A stretch of 6,475 nt of DNA from Nitrosopumilales archaeon (GTDB taxonomy: Archaea; Thermoproteota; Nitrososphaeria; Nitrososphaerales; Nitrososphaeraceae), in assembly GCA_009665115.1 (NCBI GenBank), contig WJXE01000110.1, positions 1-6,475 of the forward strand, read 5' to 3'. A program made the position numbers and the translations under genes. The notes beneath the pieces were generated by a model that saw only the letters and a program-made list of their open reading frames with translations, was not told the DNA's origin and did not search any database. This document shows, piece by piece, positions 1 to 5,472 of the stretch (position 1 is its first letter; every line of letters starts with the position of its first letter).

Positions 1-15
1 GCCTAATCCTTCACA

Positions 16-1128
16 TCAAGAGAACGTTATTTTTGGAATGCGAATGTGGGGAAAGTGAATTTTGGGAATATGAATAATACTTGAGGGATGATTATGGCTG
101 CTACCTGAACTTGAAGATGAACTTGTAGATCTGTGAACACTATGATGATGAGTTGGGTTACTACTCCCCGCGGAGCTAGTCTTATGCACAGTTGCGGAAT
201 TCACGTTAAATGTCATCGTCGTAGGTGTTATTTGATTCTGATATCCATTTGCAGATCCGTAAACGTCGACGGTGAATGCACCTGGTTTGTAATCTTTGCC
301 TATTTTCCAACTATATGAAACAATTCCTGACTTGTTGGTAGTTCCATTAAAATTCGTTACAGTAGTGTTGGCGGAATCAGTAACGGTTCCCTTCACGTTT
401 GCTCCAGCTACCGTGGCGTTCGAGTTTGAGGCATCAAGGACTGTTGTCTTAACTGTCTGATTGCCCCCGCTTCTAATCGGGTTCTTTGCTAGATCGAGTG
501 AAATTGATAATAACTTCGACTTATTGTTATTATTATTGTTAAGATTTGCTGTTGAACCATATGATGAAACAGGTGCAACAATAGCAGTATTGCTATTAGC
601 TACTCCAGTTACATTGACACTGTTATGTGATGTGAGACTAGGGTTATTACTACAGGAGAACTTGGCAGTTATCTTATTTTGTCCATCCTTAATAGCAGAA
701 TACGTAGGCGTAAGCATATAATTCCATGTTGAGTAATCATTTGCTCCACCGTGACCCGTGGGAACAACTTGTTGATATGGCTTGATGCCATTTACAATAA
801 CTGAAACTTTGCAATCAGGAGATGTCGTTCCATTATCAATGGAAGTGCCAGCTATGGTTAAGTTGCTGCGTGCCGGAATTTGTTGCCCTTTGCTAGGTGA
901 AGTAATTTTTATCACATGAAGCGTGGCGTGAACTGAAGATGGTAAAGATGATGACGGGAATGTTTTTGCTGCACTACCATTATTGCTTGTTTCTGCTCTT
1001 GGTAATAGTTGTGCATAAGCTGTCGTCGCGATTGTGTGTGCGAACATAGTCGAAAGAAGAAGAATGATCGTACCAAAAGAAAAAAGCGGTAGCGAGAAAA
1101 AGTGCGATACAAACTTTGTTGGGATCAT
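16..1128 (-). CDS. Secreted two-domain surface protein with Ser/His-rich stalk and basic pentapeptide tail
   Basis: The protein has 370 residues from the ATG at 1128. A Sec signal peptide covers about residues 1-39: a hydrophobic core T-I-I-L-L-L, then A-Y-A before Gln40. A first beta-rich, Ig-like region spans about 71-175, with I-T-S-P-S-K-G-Q-Q-I-P and L-T-I-A-G-T-S motifs and two cysteines (106, 159) that could form a disulphide. An Asn6 linker (197-202) leads to a second beta-rich region, about 205-311, resembling Big- or carboxypeptidase-regulatory-like domains (G-x-V-T-D, N-K-S-G-I-V-S-Y-S-W). A His/Ser low-complexity stalk (about 321-347) follows, then the tail HIPKI-HFPHI-RIPKI. Many N-x-S/T sequons suggest heavy glycosylation. 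No catalytic motif or C-terminal membrane anchor is visible, so an adhesive or structural envelope role is inferred. A longer reading frame begins at TTG 1143, but a TATA box at 1152-1164 places transcription start near 1132, which favours ATG 1128 on an almost leaderless transcript. It is transcribed divergently from the antiporter gene. Confidence 0.85.
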   Translation of the reverse strand: MIPTKFVSHFFSLPLFSFGTIILLLSTMFAHTIATTAYAQLLPRAETSNNGSAAKTFPSSSLPSSVHATLHVIKITSPSKGQQIPARSNLTIAGTSIDNGTTSPDCKVSVIVNGIKPYQQVVPTGHGGANDYSTWNYMLTPTYSAIKDGQNKITAKFSCSNNPSLTSHNSVNVTGVANSNTAIVAPVSSYGSTANLNNNNNNKSKLLSISLDLAKNPIRSGGNQTVKTTVLDASNSNATVAGANVKGTVTDSANTTVTNFNGTTNKSGIVSYSWKIGKDYKPGAFTVDVYGSANGYQNQITPTTMTFNVNSATVHKTSSAGSSNPTHHHSVHRSTSSSSSSGSSHNHPSSIIHIPKIHFPHIRIPKITFS

Positions 1129-1151
1129 ATGCAGTGATACCAACTAGGTGT

Positions 1152-1164
1152 GATATTATAAAAA
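1152..1164 (-). promoter_or_regulatory. TATA box of the secreted protein gene
   Basis: Read on the minus strand this is TTTTTATAATATC, a good archaeal TATA box. Its centre lies about 30 nt before the ATG at 1128. With the usual 25-27 nt from TATA centre to transcription start, the mRNA would begin about 4 nt before that ATG, and after the TTG at 1143. The assignment comes from sequence and spacing only. Confidence 0.55.
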
Positions 1165-1276
1165 GAGTGTGAAGACTATATTGTATCAGATAGTTTAACG
1201 AGTTTTTTGTAGTAGAATGAACAGGAAATAAATTCTCTTCAGCAGCTACATTAAAGGTCGGGTTGTTGTTGTGCTT

Positions 1277-1288
1277 GACGCGCGCGTC
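1277..1288. promoter_or_regulatory. Perfect 12-bp palindrome GACGCGCGCGTC in divergent promoter region
   Basis: The site equals its own reverse complement over 12 bp and contains eight bases of alternating CG in otherwise AT-rich DNA. It sits about 115 bp upstream of the secreted protein's TATA box and about 140 bp upstream of the antiporter's. A dimeric regulator could bind here, but the site is farther from either TATA box than a typical archaeal operator, so this role is a guess. CTTGACG at its left edge (1274-1280) recurs at 1301-1307. Confidence 0.3.
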
Positions 1289-1425
1289 TGCTCTCTTTTA
1301 CTTGACGTTTCTTACTTTAGTTAATTCAATAAAAGGAGAGGAGAATAATAGGATTAATAACTGAATGACAGAACCTGATTGATTCCGTGTTCGTCCGTTT
1401 CAATAACTAATAGGGTCTTGCTCAG

Positions 1426-1440
1426 ATATATTATTATTAT
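1426..1440 (+). promoter_or_regulatory. TATA box of the antiporter gene
   Basis: ATATATTATTATTAT lies upstream of the antiporter reading frame. The centre of its best core (1427-1434) is about 25 nt before the GTG at 1456 and 46 nt before the ATG at 1477. The spacing therefore suggests a leaderless transcript beginning at the GTG, or a short leader of about 20 nt ahead of the ATG. Confidence 0.5.
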
Positions 1441-1455
1441 CTACTCTTAGGATTA

Positions 1456-2865
1456 GTGTTACAACAAAATTCTATCATGATTGAAACAACGGCAACTGCT
1501 CTTGCGACCGCTTCTTCCACTGTTGGAGGAAACGGGGAAATATCACTTACTTCTGAGTATGTAATCCCAATCTTCTTGGCCATGATATTTGCTGCTACCC
1601 TATTTTCTTCTAGAACAAAAGTGCCTCATACGATTGTCCTAGTGGGATTTGGAATCATTATTTCATTTCTTAGCTTTGCTGGAATAGAGATAGTAAATAT
1701 TCAACACTTCAGAATCGATCCGAATCTATTAATCGATTTCGTAATACCACCTTTAATTTTTGAAGCAATGATGAATGTGGACTACAAAAAATTTAAAGTT
1801 GTCAGAATATCTGCATTATTACTCGCTACTGTAGGTGTGGTTCTTGCTACTTTAGCCGGTGGATTTATTATGACTTATATAGCCGGTTTACCGCCTCTTG
1901 TCGCCTTTGCCTTTGCAGCCTTGATTGCTCCTACCGATGCGGCAATCGTGATTGAGATATTCAAAAGGGTAAGGGTCCCAAAGATACTCTCTACGCTAAT
2001 GGAGTCTGAGGCTGCCTTCAATGACGCTACTGGAGCTATTGTTTTTTCCTCTATAATTGCAATAGCTTTTGCCGGTTCCGGTAGCGCAATTCTTGGTTCT
2101 GTGTCTCACTCTTTTTCTTCTTCTGTGCCAGGGAATATAGCGATTACAGCCCCCAACGGCTCGATTAATTTAGCCATTGCTAATGGAGCTATACATTTTA
2201 TAGTGGTATTTTTTGGTGGTGCAGGTATTGGATTAGCAATTGCTGCGGCAACGCACAGACTCCATCCATTGATGAACGATCCTTTCTCAGAGACTTCACT
2301 AACTATTGTTACCGTATTTGGCTCGGTTGTACTTGCAAATTCGTTAGGTGTATCAGGTTTAATGGCTGTAGCAGTCGCCGGACTATACTTTGGCAATGTG
2401 ACGGTGAAAAAAGAGGTTACCATGAGTAAGAACGTTAGAGCCTTTGCCTTCACTTTCTGGGAAATGACTGCATTTTTTGCAAGTTCTGCAGCATTCCTTT
2501 ACCTAGGGATTAGCATGAATATCGTTGATGTAGGTGAACACCTCCCCATAATTGTCCTTGCATTTCTTGCGGTGTTAGCAGCTAGAGCAGCAGCTATCTA
2601 TCCTATGCTTGCCGCAACAAACAGGTTCATAGGAGAAATTATTCCAATGACATGGAGACATGTTATACTGCTTGGTGGAATGCGGGGCGCAATATCTGTG
2701 GCTCTAGTCGCATCACTTCCACCGAGCAATTTTAAGAGTATATTGCAGACTCTAACATTCGGTGTCGTTCTGTTGTCTTTGGTCATTCAATACGTAGCGC
2801 TCTCAAAATACGTGAGAAATGTTTTTCATCATGACGATGCTAGTATCAACAAGCAACAAACGTAG
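1456..2865 (+). CDS. Na+(K+)/H+ antiporter, CPA1 family (NhaP type)
   Basis: This is an integral membrane antiporter that should exchange cytoplasmic Na+ (or K+) for H+, for pH and salt homeostasis. It has 469 residues and about 12 hydrophobic segments from residue 34 to 450. Visible CPA1 hallmarks are F-V-I-P-P-L-I-F-E-A (95-104), A-P-T-D-A-A (158-163, Asp161), E-S-E-A-A-F-N-D (183-190), in which Asn189-Asp190 is the ion-binding pair and Glu185 the conserved acid four residues before the Asn, and G-G-M-R-G-A-I-S (407-414) with the conserved Arg410. A hydrophilic loop of roughly 35 residues (206-240) separates two helices. The protein stops about 20 residues after the last helix, so there is no cytosolic TrkA-C or cyclic-nucleotide domain; the core transporter is complete. 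Its start is either GTG 1456, which fits the TATA spacing, or ATG 1477 (residue 8); neither has a Shine-Dalgarno sequence, and the membrane part is unaffected. Ion selectivity cannot be read from sequence. Confidence 0.93.
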   Translation: MLQQNSIMIETTATALATASSTVGGNGEISLTSEYVIPIFLAMIFAATLFSSRTKVPHTIVLVGFGIIISFLSFAGIEIVNIQHFRIDPNLLIDFVIPPLIFEAMMNVDYKKFKVVRISALLLATVGVVLATLAGGFIMTYIAGLPPLVAFAFAALIAPTDAAIVIEIFKRVRVPKILSTLMESEAAFNDATGAIVFSSIIAIAFAGSGSAILGSVSHSFSSSVPGNIAITAPNGSINLAIANGAIHFIVVFFGGAGIGLAIAAATHRLHPLMNDPFSETSLTIVTVFGSVVLANSLGVSGLMAVAVAGLYFGNVTVKKEVTMSKNVRAFAFTFWEMTAFFASSAAFLYLGISMNIVDVGEHLPIIVLAFLAVLAARAAAIYPMLAATNRFIGEIIPMTWRHVILLGGMRGAISVALVASLPPSNFKSILQTLTFGVVLLSLVIQYVALSKYVRNVFHHDDASINKQQT

Positions 2866-2978
2866 AGTACCTCTCTCCGAAGGATGCATGGGATCTAAGA
2901 ATGCGTTACCCCCATACTTCCATTTCGTTGTCGCCTTGTATTCGAAGCAATGAAAACACATGAAAATAATTGACTGCA

Positions 2979-2986
2979 ATATATAA
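2979..2986 (+). promoter_or_regulatory. Possible TATA box before the interrupted reading frame
   Basis: ATATATAA lies in a region without intact genes. Its centre is about 31 nt before GTG 3014 and 19 nt before ATG 3002, the two candidate starts of the TGA-interrupted frame. GTG 3014 fits archaeal spacing better. AT-rich intergenic DNA produces such matches by chance. Confidence 0.25.
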
Positions 2987-3001
2987 TGTCAACTTACAAT
3001 C

Positions 3002-3238
3002 ATGCATACTAGGGTGAGCTCCGTCACACCATACAGAGTCAAAGTTAATGTCGATGAGGTTCAGGCAATTTTTTGAAGAGGAAGCGATAGCTGCAGGATA
3101 ACCACAGGTAAGTGGGAAGTATCAAAACACGGAAAAGGATGGATAACAAGATACAGTTTTGCCGGTAGATACATAACTCGAATTGCGAATAAATGCCTCC
3201 GTTTAAGGGATTTGGTCGCATCATTTGTAAGAATATAA
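3002..3238 (+). pseudogene. Small unrecognised reading frame interrupted by one TGA
   Basis: From ATG 3002 to TAA 3238 one frame stays open for 78 codons except for a TGA at 3074-3076 (codon 25), right after a T6 run. The part before it reads V-T-P-Y-R-V-K-V-N-V-D-E-V-Q-A-I-F. The part after includes T-G-K-W-E-V-S-K-H-G-K-G-W-I-T-R-Y-S-F-A-G-R-Y-I-T-R split over normal-looking codons, with a mixed, protein-like composition. I do not recognise the family. The second half has no start codon of its own, so it is either a small basic protein gene knocked out by one point mutation or a chance open frame. The remaining DNA from 2866 to 3474 shows nothing firm, apart from a 20-codon ORF at 3362-3424 that I cannot support. 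Confidence 0.3.
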
Positions 3239-3474
3239 TATATGTTGGTTGCTGCTACCTAGATGCATCAGGATCTCTAAATTCTACACGTTCTGATCTA
3301 TGGTTGATAATTATCGCCTGAATCAACTCAAGGTGTTACAACGGTTATAGGGTCGACTACGATGTCAAGTAGAAGTTACGAGATGCTCGAAGGTAGATGG
3401 CATAAAATTATTAAGCCCAAATAATGCTCTAAACACTGGATACTTGTTTTTGATAAATCAGAAAATTCATTCCA

Positions 3475-3484
3475 ATTATATAAA
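3475..3484 (+). promoter_or_regulatory. TATA box of the PEFG-CTERM protein gene
   Basis: ATTATATAAA is a strong archaeal TATA box. Its centre is 24-25 nt before ATG 3504 and 27-28 nt before ATG 3507, which predicts a leaderless mRNA beginning at the start codon. Because it lies inside the extended frame that opens at TTG 3444, it also argues against that upstream start. Confidence 0.6.
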
Positions 3485-3503
3485 TGAGAAAAAACGCTTC
3501 ACG

Positions 3504-3815
3504 ATGATGGCAGTAGTAGTCACTGTTGGGATCATACTTGGCACTATATTTGTGACTACGCTGTCGCCTCAATTGAGTTATGCACAAAATGCTAGCCGTG
3601 GAGCTAGTATGGTAAATAATCAAACGAATGCAAGTAAAGTCACACCTGCTGCTACTGTAACAACACCCAGCAACAGTACTATTGGTTTGAAGTTGGGTAG
3701 TGTAGTATATCCACTCAAGTATCAAATCATGGGGGCAAGCTTGCGAGTATCTCTGCAGAGAAGGACAACACCACGCTTCTGGTCACCGTCTCGTCTAAAT
3801 CAAATGGAAACTTGA
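3504..3815 (+). CDS. PEFG-CTERM surface protein, N-terminal part (frameshifted)
   Basis: This frame encodes 103 residues from ATG 3504. It carries a Sec signal peptide (hydrophobic residues 3-20, then S-Y-A before Gln28), an Asn/Thr-rich spacer with several N-x-S/T sequons, and the opening of a surface domain: T-P-S-N-S-T, L-G-S-V-V-Y-P-L-K-Y-Q-I. After G5 at 3731-3735 the frame reads an unrelated Arg/Ser-rich tail and stops at TGA 3815. In the -1 frame from the G run, the domain continues as G-G-K-L-A-S-I-S-A-E-K-D-N-T-T-L-L and matches the second domain copy downstream. This is therefore the front half of a 384-residue protein. If translated alone, it would be exported without an anchor. 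A longer start at TTG 3444 would add K-K-R before the hydrophobic core, but the TATA box lies inside it. Confidence 0.7.
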   Translation: MMAVVVTVGIILGTIFVTTLSPQLSYAQNASRGASMVNNQTNASKVTPAATVTTPSNSTIGLKLGSVVYPLKYQIMGASLRVSLQRRTTPRFWSPSRLNQMET

Positions 3816-4009
3816 CTATTGAACTTCCACGAAATGTAATAGATTCTAAAACACCGGGGAGCCAAGACGCTAACTTTGTGGTGTTTCAAGATGGTCAATA
3901 TAGTTCAGAATCAGACCAAATAAAAACCGACGCACAGGCCAGGGTATTGTCCATTAGTTTTGACAATGGTACTGAACATATAGAAATTGCTGGCACTCAA
4001 ATGGGTCCA
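3663..4009 (+). repeat. Domain copy 1 of the tandem PEFG-associated domain (spans the frameshift)
   Basis: After correcting the frame at 3731-3735, this stretch encodes about 116 residues aligning along their length with copy 2 at 4196-4549. Shared blocks include P-S-N-S-T, Y-P-L-x-Y-x-I, E-K-D-x-x-T-L-L, L-T-I-E-L-P-R-N-x-I-D-S-K, V-V-F-x-D and I-E-I-A-G. Unlike copy 2, it ends in G-T-Q-M-G-P with no PEFG motif and runs into a Thr/Ala-rich linker. Confidence 0.75.
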
Positions 4010-4657
4010 GCAATTACTTCACAAGTAACAACTAGCACTCCAACTACAATAAACCCAGCTAATGCTACTGCTGCTCCGGCATCTCAAGTAACGAATGCTA
4101 CCAAGGCTCCAGCTAATGTTACTGCTGCTAAAACTTCTACGAATGCAACATCGGCAAAATCTTCAGCTAAAGTTAGAACAGCAGCAACGACAACGGCTCC
4201 AAGCAATTCCACTACTAACCTAAAGAGTGGTAGTAAAATGTATCCTCTTAACTATCGCATAACTGGTAGTGGTAATAATCTCAATAGTGTTTCTATGGAG
4301 AAAGACAGCTCTACTTTGCTGTTAAGTATATCTTCACCCTCACATGGAACACTAACAATAGAACTTCCTAGAAATATTATTGACTCTAAAAGACAGGGGA
4401 CTAACCATGACCAAAATTATGTAGTCTTTGAGGATAGTCAGTATGTCCCAGTTACCCAACTAAAGAACAATACCCAATTAAGAACATTAGCAATTGATTT
4501 TGACAAGGGTTCTTTGCAGATCGAAATAGCGGGCAGTCATGCGGTGCCAGAATTCGGAACAGTTATTTCGGCAACAATACTTGCCATAGCGATCATTGGA
4601 ATAATCGTGGCCACTACAAAATTCAGTGGGTTATTTAGTATTGTGCAAAAGCGGTAG
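3812..4657 (+). CDS. PEFG-CTERM surface protein, C-terminal part (frameshifted)
   Basis: This frame overlaps the N-terminal frame by 4 nt and opens at TTG 3812 in the middle of a domain, so 3812 is not a natural start. It contains the rest of domain copy 1, a linker of about 60 residues rich in Thr, Ala, Asn and Lys with repeated A-N-A-T, T-N-A-T and A-N-V-T sequons, and all of domain copy 2. It ends with V-P-E-F-G (348-352 of the restored protein), about 20 hydrophobic residues and the basic end V-Q-K-R. PEFG plus a helix plus basic residues is the thaumarchaeal PEFG-CTERM signal, thought to be processed by an archaeosortase so that the protein is fixed at the cell surface. This half alone has no signal peptide and could not be exported; only a product joined across the frame would be both secreted and anchored. 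No enzymatic motif is visible, so an S-layer-associated or adhesive role is inferred. Confidence 0.8.
   Translation: MTIELPRNVIDSKTPGSQDANFVVFQDGQYSSESDQIKTDAQARVLSISFDNGTEHIEIAGTQMGPAITSQVTTSTPTTINPANATAAPASQVTNATKAPANVTAAKTSTNATSAKSSAKVRTAATTTAPSNSTTNLKSGSKMYPLNYRITGSGNNLNSVSMEKDSSTLLLSISSPSHGTLTIELPRNIIDSKRQGTNHDQNYVVFEDSQYVPVTQLKNNTQLRTLAIDFDKGSLQIEIAGSHAVPEFGTVISATILAIAIIGIIVATTKFSGLFSIVQKR
4196..4549 (+). repeat. Domain copy 2 of the tandem PEFG-associated domain
   Basis: About 118 residues, from A-P-S-N-S-T to A-V-P, similar to copy 1 at 3663-4009. The copies agree at protein level more than at DNA level, which suggests an old duplication kept under selection for the fold. This copy leads directly into the PEFG motif, the usual arrangement in single-domain members of the family. 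Confidence 0.75.
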
Positions 4658-4662
4658 ATCAA

Positions 4663-4690
4663 TCTTCTTTCGTTCCTTTTTTTCTGGAAC
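4663..4690 (+). terminator. T-rich terminator after the PEFG-CTERM gene
   Basis: Starting a few bases after the TAG at 4657 the plus strand becomes T-rich, with a T7 run at 4677-4683 flanked by the short inverted repeat GTTCC (4672-4676) / GGAAC (4686-4690). Oligo-T tracts are the usual archaeal termination signal. More T runs follow, inside the convergent gene. Confidence 0.45.
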
Positions 4691-4693
4691 AAG

Positions 4694-4876
4694 TCATCGA
4701 TATTTATTTTTTGATTTAGATGATCTTTTTTTCTGTCTATTCAGTTTCAGTATTATTATTACGGCAACGCCCCATAATAGGAGTGCTAAAAGTCTCTGTT
4801 GCAGGAACCACGCAATACCTCCTGCTATAGCAAAAATCATCCCCAAAATCCCAATAGGCTGTAGTCGTCCGACCAA
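4694..4876 (-). CDS. Small two-helix membrane protein, probably a fragment
   Basis: This frame encodes 60 residues with two hydrophobic segments (P-I-G-I-L-G-M-I-F-A-I-A-G-G-I-A-W-F, and L-L-A-L-L-L-W-G-V-A-V-I-I-I-L) joined by Q-Q-R and ending in a Lys/Arg/Ser-rich tail. The pattern fits a small membrane protein with a positive cytoplasmic tail; I do not recognise a family. The only in-frame start upstream of the first helix is TTG 4876, without a ribosome-binding site or good TATA box; ATG 4840 would cut into the first helix. A further hydrophobic segment, F-Q-L-L-V-V-F-L-L-L-I-L-P-Y-L-I-W-G, lies just upstream in another minus-strand frame (from 4937), and a TATA-like CATATATTC at 4992-5000 precedes ATG 4968 by leaderless spacing. 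The true gene may be 4694-4968 with frameshifts. It is convergent with the PEFG gene. The overlapping plus-strand frame is Phe-rich and looks like a shadow. Confidence 0.4.
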   Translation of the reverse strand: MVGRLQPIGILGMIFAIAGGIAWFLQQRLLALLLWGVAVIIILKLNRQKKRSSKSKNKYR

Positions 4877-5104
4877 TGTGGTTACCCCAGATTAGATATG
4901 GAAGGATCAATAATAAGAATACGACTAGAAGCTGAAACAATGGACGCTACTGTACAAACACTCCCCATGTAACTCTACAAAAGCATACCGTGAATATATG
5001 CTCATGAGCAATAAATACGTTAAGAAATCTCATGATAACCTCACGTCCGGTTTACGAAAATCCATTGAGATTACCTCTGATTGCTCAGTAGACAAGAAAT
5101 TTAG

Positions 5105-5294
5105 TCAAAAGAGCATATATTATTTTCTGCATCAGGAGCGGCCTTTCTCGTGTTATTTATTACAAAATCAATACTACTTCCATGCATCTTCGCCTTTGGG
5201 CAAATGATACTGCAAGGCAGAATGGAATCCTCAAGTGGCAACTGGGACTAATAAAACTAATTCTAATGCCGCTATAAATGGTACTCAGCAATAA
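5105..5294 (+). pseudogene. Remnant resembling the start and tail of a secreted protein
   Basis: The frame beginning after TAG 5102-5104 is open to TAA 5251 but lacks a start codon. It reads like a signal peptide: S-A-S-G-A-A-F-L-V-L-F-I, then I-F-A-F-G-Q. The frame that ends at TAA 5294 carries N-P-Q-V-A-T-G-T-N-K-T-N-S-N-A-A-I-N-G-T, a sequon-rich stretch typical of the secreted proteins in this window. A shift near 5205-5220 would join them into a short secreted polypeptide with its start lost. An overlapping 69-codon frame at 4998-5207 has an unconvincing composition. Interpretation as a decayed gene is inference. Confidence 0.25.
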
Positions 5295-5472
5295 ATTCTA
5301 CCAAGTCTAGAAAGGCGGCTTACTACCACGAGTCATGACAAAGATTTCAGATAAAGGAATCTATGAACACAAAAAGAATCAAATGCTAGAGGTGAGTCGA
5401 GTCTGAGCGCAAGTCGGTTCAGCGTGCCACCTAGCATGCAACGAGTATAGCCAATAGATTGTTTTGATATGA

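Noticed and set aside
133..721. Plus-strand open frames at 133-318 and 461-721
   Set aside because: They lie antisense to the secreted surface protein, which has a clear signal peptide and domain structure; their composition only mirrors it.
2106..2786. Minus-strand open frames at 2106-2453 and 2598-2786
   Set aside because: They are antisense to conserved antiporter helices and show no motif of their own.
3444..3503. Upstream extension of the PEFG-CTERM protein from TTG 3444, adding 20 residues with a basic K-K-R segment
   Set aside because: A strong TATA box at 3475-3484 lies inside this extension and would start the transcript at ATG 3504. The basic segment is tempting for a signal peptide but relies on a TTG without a ribosome-binding site.
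3592..3610. Short inverted repeat CTAGC...GCTAG within the PEFG gene
   Set aside because: A 5-bp stem inside coding sequence is expected by chance and has no supporting context.
3429..3725. Minus-strand open frame of 98 codons
   Set aside because: It is antisense to the signal peptide and promoter of the PEFG gene, with Ser/Thr/Cys-rich composition and no start signal.
4626..4895. Plus-strand Phe-rich open frame of 89 codons
   Set aside because: It starts inside the end of the PEFG gene and crosses its T-rich terminator; the Phe runs come from T tracts, and the minus strand has the better membrane-protein pattern.
4998..5207. Plus-strand open frame of 69 codons from ATG 4998
   Set aside because: Its residue composition is scattered, with no domain or signal; the more protein-like signal in this interval is in a different frame (5105-5251).
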